Assembly: GCA_973895155.1 (NCBI GenBank) | Contig: OZ316899.1 | Location: 2,914,001 to 2,978,000 of the forward strand | Length of the DNA stretch: 64,000 nt | Direction: 5' to 3' | From: Marsupella aquatica | Taxonomy: Eukaryota; Marchantiophyta | Shown here: in pieces, positions 1-10,998 of the stretch | Layout: every line of letters starts with the position of its first letter | Position numbering within the stretch: the stretch's first letter is position 1 | Program-made: the position numbers and the translations under genes | The notes under the pieces: model-generated | Database searches by the model: none | What the model saw: the letters and a program-made list of their open reading frames with translations, nothing else | Told to the model about the DNA's origin: nothing

Positions 1-1255
1 AATCCGAAAAAGGGCAACTTACCACCCTACGAAGTAAAGGCTCGAGAGTTGAGCAAAGCTTTTGAAGACTGTCCATCTTTACCGCTTCCACAATAACACT
101 GTACACAAAACGACGAGGATTGATTCTGTATACTGCAGAAGCTTCAAGTCCGAGAAAAGGCCTACTTGGCGACTACGTGACAAGTCTGGCAAAAGAGGTC
201 CAGTAGCCACAGAGATTCTCAAACACTTGCAGGGCTTCCCACGCGAGAAGTATTCCCGGAATCCTCATTTAGAGAGGAACCACACAGAGAAAACTCAACA
301 TGAAATAATTTATGTCGGAAAAAGGTAAAGGTAAACGAAAGGGCTGAACGAAAAGATGAATCGATTCAATACAAAATAAAACCTTGCAAGCGCAGGCACG
401 CGTTGGCGCTTCTCTTCTGGCATCGCTTCGGTAAATACATCCTTCTCCAACGGACGCTTCTCCCTTGCCATCTTGCAACTCTAATAAAAGACGATAGCGG
501 CGATCGTGTGATCAAATAGTGGCGTGCTAACGTTTGTGCGATTGTGCGAGGCCGAAGGAATTGCAAAACCGAGCCAGACCTCTGAACATTCAAACCTTCG
601 CGACGAGTACCAAGAAACCCACTCGCTTACTGGGCTGGGACTGGTGATCTATAATTATTTTAACGATTTAATGAGGTGATCGCACACTCGCCTCACGAAA
701 CGGACCCTGCTGCCTCCGGGAATCTGCATCCGTGTGCAAATGGGAAGTTCTTCGGGAATATCTCCAAGTGGTCAAAGAGGTGAACTATCTGGTGATAAGC
801 CCATCCTGATAACCCCAATCGTGACTTCTCGTCAATCCGTAGACGCGATGTGCGACATTGTCGATCGTTCAGGTTCCTTATCGCCCGTAAACCACAGTTT
901 TGATTTCATACACAAGCTCTCGACTCGAGTACAATTAAAACGCACGCGCCCACTTCATGCTCTTTAGTCCACAGCCGCAGTGCTCCATACTAGTACCATG
1001 GAGAAATTTGAGAGGACTCATAAAATCGAGGATACAAAGCCTTAATTAAAGCTTGACCTTCTCACTCCGAAGACTTGACTATCGAGTTCGCAACTCTAAA
1101 GACGATCCAAACTACAGTAAAGTCAAAACACATCAGAATTTATAAATCAGGAAAAACAAAGTACAATAAGTTCCAAAGAGGACAAACACTTAACGAGAAA
1201 AAAGAAAAATGTAAACCTAAAAAATCTAACACTATAATAGGCAATGCTGCCAATT
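1..1255. other. unassigned DNA, no supported gene
   Basis: The longest open stretch here (62-328, +) is 88 codons and shows no domain or motif that I recognise. No splice-linked coding chain, RNA gene or LTR boundary is visible. It may be old transposon sequence, but nothing in it proves that. Confidence 0.4.
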
Positions 1256-1263
1256 TTGTCCGT

Positions 1264-1326
1264 CATCCCATTACAAATTTCAATTTCGGTGGGAAATCCT
1301 ATTACAAATTTCAATTTCGGTGGGAA
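1264..1326. repeat. two-copy 31-bp tandem repeat
   Basis: The unit beginning ATTACAAATTTCAATTTCGG starts at 1270 and again at 1301, giving two nearly identical direct copies with a 31-bp period. It looks like a recent local duplication in noncoding DNA. Confidence 0.85.
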
Positions 1327-1479
1327 TCAACACTGACCGTTAGATATGGGTGATGGATTTTTTGGTATTCATCCGATTCACGATCCCTACCCTCTCCACT
1401 CCACTCCACTCCGGCACTGCTGCAGCAACAACGCACGCAGCATGATGGCCCATGAAACATGGCACATTAATGCCTCGCG

Positions 1480-2055
1480 AGTGCAAGTAGGGGCGTCGGG
1501 GCGAGGAGGGCCCAAAGCCCTATGTGCAAGCCAGGAGGGGAGGCGAGGGGGGACAGCTAAATGCTCCCTCCATTTGGGGGCACTTGATTACTCGGCCCGA
1601 AGCCCTATGCTGAAGGGGCAAGGAGGAGGCATTCAGGAGCGAGAAGGGGTGAGGAGGGCCCCAAGCCCTATGCGCGAGCCAGGAGGGCTCGAGAGCATTT
1701 AAGGGGTCCGAGGCCCTATGCAGGAGCATTTAGTGGGGAGGAGGAGGGGGCTGGGTCGGGCTGGGCAGGGCCGGGGGGTCAGGGTAGGGGGTGTGGGGCC
1801 GGGGAGGGGGTTTAGCCGGGGAGGTCAGGCCGGGGATGATTCAATGCCGCACCAGGCCAGGCTGGACCGGACCGAGAGGAATAAACAGGGCTGCGGGGAG
1901 GGCCGGGCCGGCTCGGGCCGTGCCAAGAGTGATGCCGGGAGCTGTAGGGAAGGGCCGGCTCGGGCCGGGAGGGGAAGGGCCAGGAAGTCAAGATCGGGAG
2001 TGATGCTGGGAGCCCTAGGGAGCCGGGAAGTCAAGATCGGGAGAGATGATTCTTA
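1480..2055. repeat. G-rich, purine-skewed low-complexity tract
   Basis: The + strand is strongly G-rich, with many runs of three or more G and recurring GGGCCGGG-type blocks. Open frames in this stretch (for example 1718-2056) are compositional artefacts made of Gly, Arg and Ala. The tract could form G-quadruplex structures; that is inference only. Confidence 0.6.
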
Positions 2056-2520
2056 GGTCATATCACCTAAAATATGTGAGCTAGCCTTTATATCTTTTGT
2101 TCTCCTTGACATATTTTCTCCCCTTTAAATCTTTTTCTCATTTCAACATTTTACCACATTAAAACACTTTTGTCCAATAGCATACCAAATCAGTTATGCT
2201 CAAGACTACCTTTACTTGAGAACTTTGTGTCCATTGGATTAGGGAATGTTTTTCCAGGGCAGTTCAATGACAAAATGAGCCCTCTCCAAATACTGTTTCA
2301 CAGGACTATCCTATCCTTACCGACGTCCTTCCTCCTCGCCCGACAACCGGCCTTATCATGCCCTTGACGCCCTTCCTCCCCTCGGTCCTGATGTCTGGCT
2401 TGGGCCTCAATGCCCTCCCAGAGCCTGACACCACACAACACCAAACCCTCCCATGCTCGACACCCCAAGTGCCTCCCTGGGTCGACGACACTTCCACGCC
2501 TCCCTACCTCGCCTCCCTCA
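2056..2520. other. unassigned DNA
   Basis: Nothing recognisable. The open frames at 2170-2591 on both strands are short, overlap one another and carry no motif. Confidence 0.4.
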
Positions 2521-2529
2521 TGAGTCCCA

Positions 2530-2800
2530 CCTTGACATCTTTTTATTGTCTTGACATCTTTTATCACCTCTACATCTTTTTATCACTTTGAGATATTGTT
2601 CTCACCTTGACATCTTTTCTCACCTTGACATATTTTTATCACCTCAACATGTTTTTATCACTTGACATCTTTTATCACCTCTACATCTTTTTATCACTTT
2701 GAGATATTGTTCTCACCTTGACATCTTTTCTCACCTCGACATCCTTTTATCATCTCGACATATTTTTATCACTCCACATCTTTTTATCACTCAACATCTT
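2530..2800. repeat. degenerate minisatellite with 111-bp higher-order unit
   Basis: A short unit of roughly 19-26 bp resembling TTGACATCTTTTTATCACC is repeated with variation. A longer block beginning CTTGACATCTTTTATCACC at 2550 recurs almost identically at 2661, so the array also has a 111-bp higher-order period. No gene is evident. Confidence 0.8.
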
Positions 2801-2982
2801 TCATGCAACGCAGGGCATCGGGCTAGTGACCAATAAAAAGAGAAAAGTGTCAAACACTACATGAGTGTAAACTCAATTACTAGTGTCTGCATTGGAACAT
2901 GTGACAAGAGCTAATGGGTCACATCCAATGTCCTAACTAAATCAGTAAGTGGGACAGGAATGTCCTCTAGAGGGGCTAGCGT
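2801..2982. other. unassigned spacer
   Basis: Lies between the minisatellite and the end of the minus-strand reverse-transcriptase remnant. No feature seen. Confidence 0.4.
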
Positions 2983-4329
2983 CTACGGGGGAATAGTGGC
3001 ACCCACTATGAGGGATCGACGATAAATGGCCCAAGCCTGGGCATGCTATAAGGCCACTGAAGTGCACTGATGAAAGTGTGTGGTCAAGATGGATAGTGGG
3101 GGTCCGGAGGAACTCACCCGTCCGTGAATATCATGAGCAGCCCATCGAAGAAGTTCATCAAACTGATGATGAAGACCCCCAAAGATCTCAATAGCTAGCG
3201 GGAGAAAGGTATCAGATGAAGCTTGAGCAACATATTTTGCCTTCTTTGTTGAGGCCGCCCGGGATGCCGTTGCCCCTATCATTGTTGCTACTATCTCAAC
3301 GTGGTCCTGATGCAAAGGGTTTGCTACCACAACATCCACCAAGTACGTTGACCATCACGGACCATGGTCAAATCAACCCACAAGTGTTGTGGGGGAGGAC
3401 CAGGTAGCTTGAGCATCACCTCCCATCGCACAAGTACCAAAGACCCAAAGAGAACCTGAGCAGTAGCATCTCTCATAGCATCATGAACAACTATGGTTTT
3501 GACTCCCAAACTACATCAAAACAGATGGACCCTTGTGGCATCACAAGGCTTCCCATATGTGCAGAAAGTGGGTAGACGGTCAACAGGAAGATGGCCCAGA
3601 CAAAGACAAGCGGTGGTGAAAACTCCTCTGAAGATATCCGCAGATGAGGGGTGGTCAGATTGGCCTAAAGCCACCCTCCAGCCCCTTTCCCTCCGAGAGA
3701 AAGCATCCTCGCTAGAAAGGGTGAAAGTGTGCATACGCTCATTCAACAAGGTCAACCTGACGACGGAGAGGGTCCAAGGATAAAAACTCTTGAAAAGAAG
3801 GTACTGCACCGCATACAAGAGGACTGGGCATCTTGCAAATGAACCTGAAAAGGGAGGGAACCCTCCTCAACCTCCATAAGAGATGAAAGTAAAATGGGCC
3901 GATCCTCAACAAGGAAGCGATCAGCCAACAAAGAGCCACAAACCCAAAAATGCCAAGGGTGCTATGCTCTCAATGGAAGTAAGCTCAAAACCTCCTTGAG
4001 AAATAGGAAGTGTGAGCTGTTGGTGAAGCCACGGAGATAAGAGCAAAGAACCACGACCTAATAGGGAGGCAAAAGTCTCTCAAATAGAAGCATCAAAAGT
4101 ACGTAGGTGTAGACAACGATCCTTCGTAGGGGCATGCATCCTACCAAGATAAGATGCCCTAAGGTGGAGGCATCTCAACAACATCCCAAATGTTGTCTGA
4201 GTATCTGTCAACTTAGGGAGCAAAGGAGCAAGGGCTAGAGCAACATGTAGAGCATCCGCAATAAAGACGAGCAAAAGGTAAGAGTACCTATAGGAGAGCC
4301 AAGGACCCAAAGACTGCCCGCTGAAATAT
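2983..4329 (-). pseudogene. C-terminal remnant of a non-LTR-type reverse transcriptase ORF
   Basis: Reading the minus strand from 4329 down to a TAG at 2983, several frames join into one decayed protein. It has a segment ending in LHLRTFDASI (about 4080-4200), a region with PFYFHLLWRL (about 3850), a Cys-containing stretch with FCTYGKPCDATRV (about 3530), then RWEVMLKLPGPP, VDLTMVRDGQ, VDVVVANPL and FLPLAIEIFGGL. The spaced VDL / VDVVV / K / Y pattern resembles the endonuclease-like C-terminus that follows the RT domain in some non-LTR retrotransposon ORFs of plants, algae and oomycetes. That comparison is from memory. Frameshifts lie near 3330 and between the upstream blocks; an in-frame TAG near 3055 reads like a former CAG. 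The RT core itself is absent, because the frame is cut at 4330 where element F begins. Confidence 0.45.
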
Positions 4330-4349
4330 TGTGACGGGGTCCCCGTCCC

Positions 4350-5468
4350 CAAAGACCACCCTTAAGTGGTTACGAAGCGTCTTTAATGTAAATAATCCTC
4401 ATGTAAATAACCTATTTCCAACTTAATTTTATTTTTCTTCATGACTAAGTGAATGAGACTTTTCCATGTGTTCATAGTGAACTAGAGGGTTGACGCAATG
4501 GGAGCCGGGGAGTAACCCATTTTATATTTATATTTTTTGCTTTCTATAGCCCCTTAGTTCACTTCGTGGCTGGGAGTTTGTTTTCTTAACGGAGTACCCT
4601 GAATTAGTTTGTTTGGAAACCCCAGCAGTTTAGATCTTAGCTAAATGGTTGGAGGCCTTTTGGGGGGGATTAAAACCCCAATTGGAAAGGGTGTGGTCAG
4701 GAGAGAAAGGGGGGCCATAAGGGGCAACCCCAGAGGCTGCCACATGGAATCCCTGAGGCTGGGAGCTCATAAGGACAGCCTGGCCCAGTAGTATGGGCCT
4801 GGCTTGTTGAGGCCCTGGCAGTGCAAGCAGGAGGTCAAGCAAAAGGGTCCCGACAATATGGGACTCAAGTGGGAGGACTGGGAGGACTTGCAAGCCCCGC
4901 AGGGCTGGCCTAAGAGGCCCCGACTTGTAGAAACCCCGACTTGGAGAGGCCCGGCTTTGTTAAAAGGACCCCGACAGCAGGCAGAACCGGGAATAAAAGG
5001 AAAAAAGGGGGGGGCGGGAGTAGGGCAAGCCCGGTAGCAGAAGGAGCCGTGGGGCACACAAGGACACGCGCCAGCAGGAACGGGTGTCGAGCCCCAAAGG
5101 GCGAGCCGGGAGGAAGGAGCCGAGTAAGGGCCCTGACAGCCCACAGAGTTAGGGCAAGGAAAGGCGCGCATAGGGCGGCAAGCCGGGTTGCGGGCAAAGG
5201 GGCAGGCCATAGGGCCCTGTGCCCCTCTAAGGGAGAGCATTAAAGCCCATGAGCGAAGACCGAGGTAGGAGGGGGATGCGAGTTAGGGGGCCGAGGGGGG
5301 CTTAAAGCCCCGGATTTTGGGAGCAGGTACAAAGGGGAATAAATGCTCCCCTATCCCAAGGAGGCCTCAGGGGCAGGTACCAAGCAGTAGCAAGTTAGGG
5401 GAGGGGTGAATTAATCCCTTGACTCCCAAGAAACAGGTACAAGGGGGGGTTGAGGGCGAATTAATCCC
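4350..5468. other. probable LTR sequence, no gene
   Basis: Includes a GC-rich, purine-skewed block (about 4940-5440) whose open frames on both strands are compositional. A TATATTTATATTTTTT stretch lies near 4525. No supported gene or confident promoter. Confidence 0.3.
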
Positions 5469-6068
5469 TTGAATTATGGGAGGCAGGTACAAATGGTGTG
5501 TGGCAAGCCAAGAGAGGGCGGGGTGCGCATTGAGGCCCCGATACCGGGAGAAGGGAGCCGGGATTGCTCTCATTGCTACGGATGGTGGTACTTTGGATTA
5601 AAGAAAGCGTTGGCCCTGGATCCCGAGAGTGTGAAACCCGGGGGAAGTATCCATTTGATGGGATCCTTTCTCTTGGCTAGGGCAGAGGGACTTATCCTTC
5701 CATTGGAAGGAGAGACCGTGCCACCTTTCACCATGGAGATCGGTAAGATAACCATGACCATCTTGGGAGACTTAACTAAGGAGCCACCGTTTGAGGCTGC
5801 AACGAAGCAAATTATGGAGGAGGACCCCAAGGAGGATAGCATGGTGTAATGGTTGGAATCACTTGTGGGGAACCCGGAGGAGCCACTTGATTACAATTTT
5901 CCGGATGTATACTTGGTTGAGTTACAAGATTTCCGTGACGGAGTGCATGAGGGGCTGAAGCTATGCCAGACCTTGAGAGAGACCTTCAACCAAGCAAATG
6001 CCAAGGTAGGGACTCTGCAAGTGAGTAACCAAGCGTTGAAGGATGTCTGCGGAACTCGACTACCTTAA
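5469..6068 (+). pseudogene. remnant of an ORF inside the F LTR, N-terminal part
   Basis: One frame runs from 5469 to 6068 and is interrupted only by a TAA at 5847. It encodes segments such as GGSIHLMGSFLLARAEGLIL, followed by an acidic stretch and a helical segment near the end. I do not recognise a domain. Its place inside a long LTR, upstream of a coiled-coil segment (7582-8226), parallels the LTR ORF of element C, but sequence similarity to that protein is not obvious by eye. It could be an independently acquired extra ORF. Confidence 0.35.
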
Positions 6069-7581
6069 CACTTAGCTCCGGCATCGCTGACTCTGTCGCC
6101 AAGCTCCCTTATGGTCCAGGCCCAGATAGGCCATCCGAGGAGGACTTAGCATGGGGAGACTTGTGGGCAATGAGACGTGGCACTAGCGAAGGCAAGGAGC
6201 CAAGCTGGTGACACACATTAAGGACTTAGACTAGCTGAGAGTTGGTCAGGTCAAGGGGAAAAGGGGCCGGGCTCAAGGTGAACCGTCCGGACCCCCGGAC
6301 GGACTTTGAGTTCTGAAGGCTTGAGTGTGAGCCAATGGAGTTGACGCCATGGGCAACAGACACTTGGGGCGTGAGTTATGGCCCGATCCGGGTTTGGCCG
6401 ATCGGGGACCCCAAGCGGCAATAAGACCTGAGGGCCTAGGCATGAGCACTGGGTTGGCCCGATCACAATGGGCTAAGGCACTCTGCTTGCGGACACCTAA
6501 TGAGAAAGTTATGGGCATTGCCGGTTGGTGGCGGGCCTAGTATGCGCAATAGAATCCGGGTTGGAGGCCAAAAGTTTAGGGACCAAAGATGGTTTGGGGG
6601 TGGCAGGTCTCCATAAACATATATGAGTGGAGTGGTGTCTCCCTCGGGGCCAAGGGCGAGCCAAAGTTGTGAGTCGCGACGGTCGCAACACTAAGGGAAA
6701 GCGCCAAACGAAAACGATGATATCTTCCCAACGAGAAGTCCATTGGAGGACTTCTGGGGTGCGTTGGAAATCTCTTGAGGAGGGCTACGTCCTCTTGAGC
6801 TCAACTGGGTTTGGGAGCACCATGGGTTCTTGAGGTTTGTGGGTGTTAGCTCGCCCGCTTGCCAAATCTTGTCGAACAGTAGCCAAGCCATGTTCAGTCT
6901 CCCAAGGGAGCTTGCATTGGGGAGGCAAGGCCAAGTAGGCATGGAGGTTGAGTTCCAAGGGTGCTTGGCCCCTAGACCATTTGTGGTGCAAGAACCGGGA
7001 GTTGGTTGCTAGAGTCGGGGCCATTCTGGTCCCGATGTGTTGGGACAAGCTTGGGACAAGCTTTAGGACAAGCTACACTATTTGGGCCATGAGCATGTCC
7101 TGGGGTCAGGGCCGTCAGTTGGTGATGGATACGTATGAGGGGGAACCCGGGCCGCACCCAAGGAAGGAGGTGTTATTGACGAACAGTGGGCGTGGGTTCT
7201 GGTTCCGACTAATGGCATCCGGAGGACCTATTGCTGACCTATTTACCAATGTCTGTTGAGCTTGAGTTAGGATGATAGACTTGGTGAGTTCTAGATCCTG
7301 AAGGGTTACTTATCGAGGCGCTTGGTTGCTTGTGCAGACAGTGAGGACCATTGAGTAGTGGTTGTGTTGGAGAGCAAGTGCGGCTTTGTAGGGGAGGGGC
7401 CACTGGTGGTGCAAGGGGCACTAGGTTGCTTGCTCGAGGTATTTTGTGGAGATGTTCAGGCACCAAGGGCACCTAGGCGTGGGTGCTGGGATTGGTGAGG
7501 GCGTTGGGTGGCAAGGTCCACCACTAGATGATCCAAGAGAGGAGTAGATTACTCAAGGAAGCTCAAGTATAGATTTCTCAG
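6069..7581. other. decayed sequence inside the F LTR
   Basis: No long coherent frame. Short frames overlap on both strands. It probably links the two ORF remnants on either side, now degraded. Confidence 0.3.
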
Positions 7582-8226
7582 TTGCACGGAGCTTTGTCTA
7601 CCAAGGCCAAGGAAGCACAGGTAGTGGGAGCCTTGAGGGAGGAGTTGGCTAAGCAGAAGCACAACTCTGGGGAGATGGAGAAATTGAGGAAACATGTTAC
7701 GGAGCTACAAAGCCAAGTGGGAATTTTTGAGGCTAGGGCAAAGAGGAGCAATACCTTGAGGATGGGGAAGAGGAAGAGCCCCTGCCCACCTAGTCCCACT
7801 CTCTCCCCCCACTTGGTTTCCAAGGCTATTGAGATGGTTGTGAAGGAGGTGATGGAGAAGTACGGGCCTATGTTGGAGGCAACAAGGAAGAGCACAAAGA
7901 AGTGTAAGAGTCTAGAGAAGAAGTTGAGGGAGGTCCGTAAGTCATTACGGGAGGTGCAACAAAGTCACGACGCCACAGGAATGTTGGGGATGCCACCCAA
8001 ATCCGTGACCCCGGGAACTCCTATGGCCACTAGCCAAGTCATGCCATTGGAATTACGGGGTGGTGAGAAGGCGACGTTGTGGAAGGACACCATCAATCAA
8101 GGGTACATCAAGGCTTGGCAAGTCTTGGCAACGATGCAGAAGCAGGGAACCTCAGGCCAAACATCAGGATGGACCACCCTAGAGAAGAAGAGGGGAGGGG
8201 GTGCTGCAATCACCCAAGGAGAGTAG
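7582..8226 (+). pseudogene. coiled-coil ORF remnant inside the F LTR
   Basis: A 214-codon frame rich in Lys, Glu, Gln and Leu. Heptad-like segments (ALREELAKQKHNSGEMEKL; LEKKLREVRKSLREVQQ) indicate a coiled coil of about 100 residues. A Pro/Ser linker (PCPPSPTLSP) separates two helical parts. The codon at 7582 is a non-ATG frame entry, so the true start is unknown. The LTR ORFs of B, C and D also end in a long coiled coil, which suggests the same architecture in a second family. Confidence 0.4.
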
Positions 8227-8687
8227 TGAGGCAAGCGATGATTCCCGAGGATGGAGTCCCGACACTGTTAGTGATTCCAATGAGGACTAGTTGGCCGTAC
8301 GGATGTTAGCCGTAAGGAATTTTATTCTTGACACAACTTTAAAGGGTCAACCCACAAGCTGGTTTGAGGGAATTTGTTAAGCTGATTCCAGCAAGGTGCG
8401 GCACTCCCCAAACGGAGTCAAGATGGATAAGTTATGAGCCCGGGAGTTTTGGTAGTTTTACAGATTGAAACCCCCGTAACTCGGCTATTCGGGATTGGTT
8501 TTGAGTACCGTTTACGGATCCATGATCAGGAGGAGCAGGGCTGTCCAAGGCTATTCTCAAGGGAGTAGTTTGAATGATCTTAGGTTTTGACCATGGTAGG
8601 GCTCCCTCACTTTTCACGGACTACGGATTATTGTTGGCACCGTCGAAGGCACCGTCGGTTCCATTGTTAGGTTAGAGTTTTAGGGGG
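8227..8687. other. F LTR sequence left of the transposon
   Basis: No gene. The 8-bp target duplicated on insertion of the MULE-like element lies at its right edge (8688-8695). Confidence 0.35.
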
Positions 8688-8695
8688 CATGTGTG
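8688..8695. repeat. left target-site duplication of the MULE-like element
   Basis: CATGTGTG, identical to 20037-20044, directly flanks the left terminal repeat. Confidence 0.85.
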
Positions 8696-8760
8696 GGGTA
8701 TCACCACCGTGCCAGGAAACAGGAAAATCCAAACAGGAAACAGCAAAAAGGAAATAGGAA
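8696..8760 (+). repeat. left terminal repeat and subterminal AGGAAA array
   Basis: Starts GGGTATCACCACCGTGCC. It is followed by several AGGAAACAG / AGGAAATAG units up to about 8760. The right end of the MITE (42215-42278, reverse complement) has the same start and the same subterminal AACAGGAAACAG units. Confidence 0.85.
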
Positions 8761-8932
8761 AATACTTCAACCAAAACGTCAATAATATATTCCAAAATAA
8801 CATGTGCAAAGAGAATATTCCATGAATAACCCGGCTAGTCAATGGGTAAAAACTCTCTAAATTTAAAGCAATGTTCACTTTTAATCATCCAGGGTCCCAA
8901 ACATAGCGATCGACTCATACGTGAAAACATCA

Positions 8933-9446
8933 TAGCGCCAGGCGCTACCCAAAACTAAATACCGTAATGAAACACAACCATGAAACATCATAGCGCCAGG
9001 CGCTACCCAAAAATGAAAAAATGTAATGATACCAGTTAACAAAACTCAAGCCAAAATATTTTTACTAAAGCGAAAACATTGTGTATACACGCTTCTACTA
9101 ATGAAGCACAATACAAAATTCCAAAATGAGGAGCCTAATGTCCACCTCCAGCGATTCAAAATTATTCACCGGATCACATATTGCATGAGCCAAACAAGTA
9201 TCTCCGGGAGGCCCAAGAGTCTAACCACAATTCTATTCAAAAATTCCGGATCAGAGAAAGACCCAAATCCGTCGTTGAGCCCTGCGAACTGTAGTCAACC
9301 TCACTCTAACAGAGTAATCCACGGTGAAAGAACCCATTCACAAGCCTAACCTAACCCCAAAACAAAGCACCAAGTGCACCTCCTCCGATTCCAAACTACA
9401 AACCGGATGTGGTTCTCCTCCATGAAATGAGTAGCGCCTGGCGCTA
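8933..9446. repeat. left subterminal copies of the 15-bp palindrome
   Basis: TAGCGCCAGGCGCTA occurs at 8933-8947 and 8991-9005 inside a 58-bp tandem duplication, and TAGCGCCTGGCGCTA at 9432-9446. These are perfect arms of 7 bp around one A or T. Confidence 0.95.
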
Positions 9447-9525
9447 CCCAAGATCATGACCACGATGATCCTAAGATGATCCCGGATCAAACGGAGACTC
9501 ACATTCGTCGTTGAGCCCTGCCTTT
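9120..9525. repeat. degenerate ~235-bp direct duplication
   Basis: The segment ending TCGTCGTTGAGCCCTGC-like near 9287 recurs near 9522. The preceding text, including CACCTCC..CGATTC and CCGGATCA, is also repeated in diverged form. The short plus-strand open frame here (9026-9349) shows no coding signal. Confidence 0.55.
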
Positions 9526-9542
9526 TTGCGTTTTGGCTTCTG

Positions 9543-9977
9543 TCAAAAGCCAAATGTTTGAGTTGCAAAGTACTGCGCACTTGGAAGCCTTCGCGAAGGG
9601 CGCGATGAAGACTCAGGAAGGTTTGTATCATAGAAATTGATACGACCAAGAAATTTGGCAGACTGAATTTCCACATCCCAGAAGACATTTGATGAAGGAT
9701 GTTCGGGAGTTGGATAATGAATTGAGAATCTCTCCTGAAATGGCCTCGGAGGAGAATCAGGAAGCCAAGGAATGTTCCGTTCACCCGGGCTCATCCCCTC
9801 GTCCGCAAGCAGTTGGAGACGATTCCTTATGTCGGAAGTCTCGGTCAGGCGACTCTCGGTGTCTGCAATCGATGTCGATGACCCAAAGTTGACCGTCTGA
9901 TCGGTTTGCTCCTCCGACGCTGGCACTTCCCCCAGGGGCCGCACAACGTTATTGACATTGAAACCAGGACGCTCCAT
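9543..9977 (-). CDS. hypothetical protein of the MULE-like element
   Basis: ATG at 9977 (minus strand) opens a 145-codon frame ending in TTTGGCTTTTGA. A GTG nine bases upstream is a less likely start in a eukaryote. The protein begins MERPGFNVNNVVRPLGEV, is polar, with a proline-rich middle (PWLPDSPPRPF) and an aromatic C-terminus. I recognise no domain. It lies downstream of, and in the same orientation as, the ParB/methyltransferase gene, so it may be a separate small gene or a terminal exon of a longer transcript. Confidence 0.45.
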   Translation of the reverse strand: MERPGFNVNNVVRPLGEVPASEEQTDQTVNFGSSTSIADTESRLTETSDIRNRLQLLADEGMSPGERNIPWLPDSPPRPFQERFSIHYPTPEHPSSNVFWDVEIQSAKFLGRINFYDTNLPESSSRPSRRLPSAQYFATQTFGF

Positions 9978-10296
9978 ATCGTCCACCGACGGTTACTTTG
10001 ATCGGGTTACTCAACGCATGTAGCGCAAGAAACAACCTTCAAGCGCAGAGTATACTTTCCAAACCGCAAGAGCATAGTGTGAACAGTTGGAATGAAACTC
10101 GTCTGGAGGGATTACTCAAATGTATGCCCCCTCAAAGTATCGCCATTTTTTGATTCAACGGACATACGACCAAACCAATGCATGAGAATAGACCGACGGG
10201 TAATATGTCCCCAACGGGTGCTAACGTTCATTTATTTATGAACTTAACCGACAAAACTTCAACGGTAATACTAGTTCCGAAAGGCATATTATTGGC

Positions 10297-10391
10297 TAAC
10301 GCCTGGCGCTATCAAAAACAAAGTCATTTCCATATCATTTTTGTTCCTTGAAAATTCTGAAAACATGTTATTTGGTTAACGCCAGGCGCTA
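10297..10391. repeat. two variant palindrome copies
   Basis: TAACGCCTGGCGCTA at 10297-10311 and TAACGCCAGGCGCTA at 10377-10391 share the same single-base change (G to A in the left arm). This suggests that one arose from the other or from a common variant. Confidence 0.9.
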
Positions 10392-10611
10392 TACAAATAC
10401 GAGTCACCCAGAGCATGTCCCCAAAAGAATCTGAATTCAAGTTTTGCAATAGTCTCTGGCATGAAGCTAGGCACTAAAGTGAAATATTGAACTTTCATAT
10501 TTCTCCAAGCTCACTTGTGAACATAATATACCAATTTGACTACAAATATTTGTTCATGTCTGAACATTTATATACAATGGAAATGATACAAATGGGGTTC
10601 TCACAACTAAT

Positions 10612-10998
10612 CTACTCAGATGACTCTGTCTCACTACTATCGGATCTATTGGTCGACTCCGCCTCGTCGTCCACAAACTCACTCCGGCACATGTCATCCA
10701 CAAATTTGTTCACCAAAAACTTCCTATCAGAACCTCTTCTAAGTCCCAGACCTTTTGTTTCCCAAGATAATGTCCCAGACCTCTCTACTTTTCTGGCGGC
10801 TTTCTCAGCATAGGATGGGAGAATAAATGGTTTTTCTGGTGTAATCTCCATAGCTTCAGCGATTGTTTTCTGGAGTTCAAACCTTCTCCGCGTATTCCAC
10901 TCCGACCTGAAAGTTTCATCCATATTAAAACAAACACTAAGTTTACCAAAAATATGTTGCTGAAAACAGTCGTACATTTGGAGTGAGCTTACGAGCAT
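10612..10998 (-). CDS. acidic Ser-rich ORF at the 3' end of the ParB/methyltransferase gene
   Basis: A 128-codon minus-strand frame. Its first third (to about 10907) probably includes an intron or leader, because a strong acceptor (GAAACTTTCAG) precedes base 10906. From there it reads SEWNTRRRFELQKTIAEAME, then a basic helical part, and ends in an acidic Ser/Glu tail (SDSSETESSE). Its ATG overlaps the TAA of the upstream frame (TAATG at 10996-11000), and a GTAAGC donor follows it. It may therefore be the last exon of the upstream gene rather than an independent gene. No domain recognised. Confidence 0.4.
   Translation of the reverse strand: MLVSSLQMYDCFQQHIFGKLSVCFNMDETFRSEWNTRRRFELQKTIAEAMEITPEKPFILPSYAEKAARKVERSGTLSWETKGLGLRRGSDRKFLVNKFVDDMCRSEFVDDEAESTNRSDSSETESSE

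Noticed and set aside
1718-2056. Gly/Arg-rich ORFs in the G-rich tract
   Set aside because: Composition artefacts. Overlapping open frames occur on both strands, with no domain.
4767-5243. Long overlapping ORFs on both strands (157 aa minus, 100 aa plus)
   Set aside because: GC-rich, purine-skewed sequence opens several frames at once. No coding periodicity or motif is evident, and the region lies in a probable LTR.
9026-9349. 107-codon plus-strand ORF at the left end of the transposon
   Set aside because: It overlaps a degenerate direct duplication, has no motif, and its composition does not look coding.
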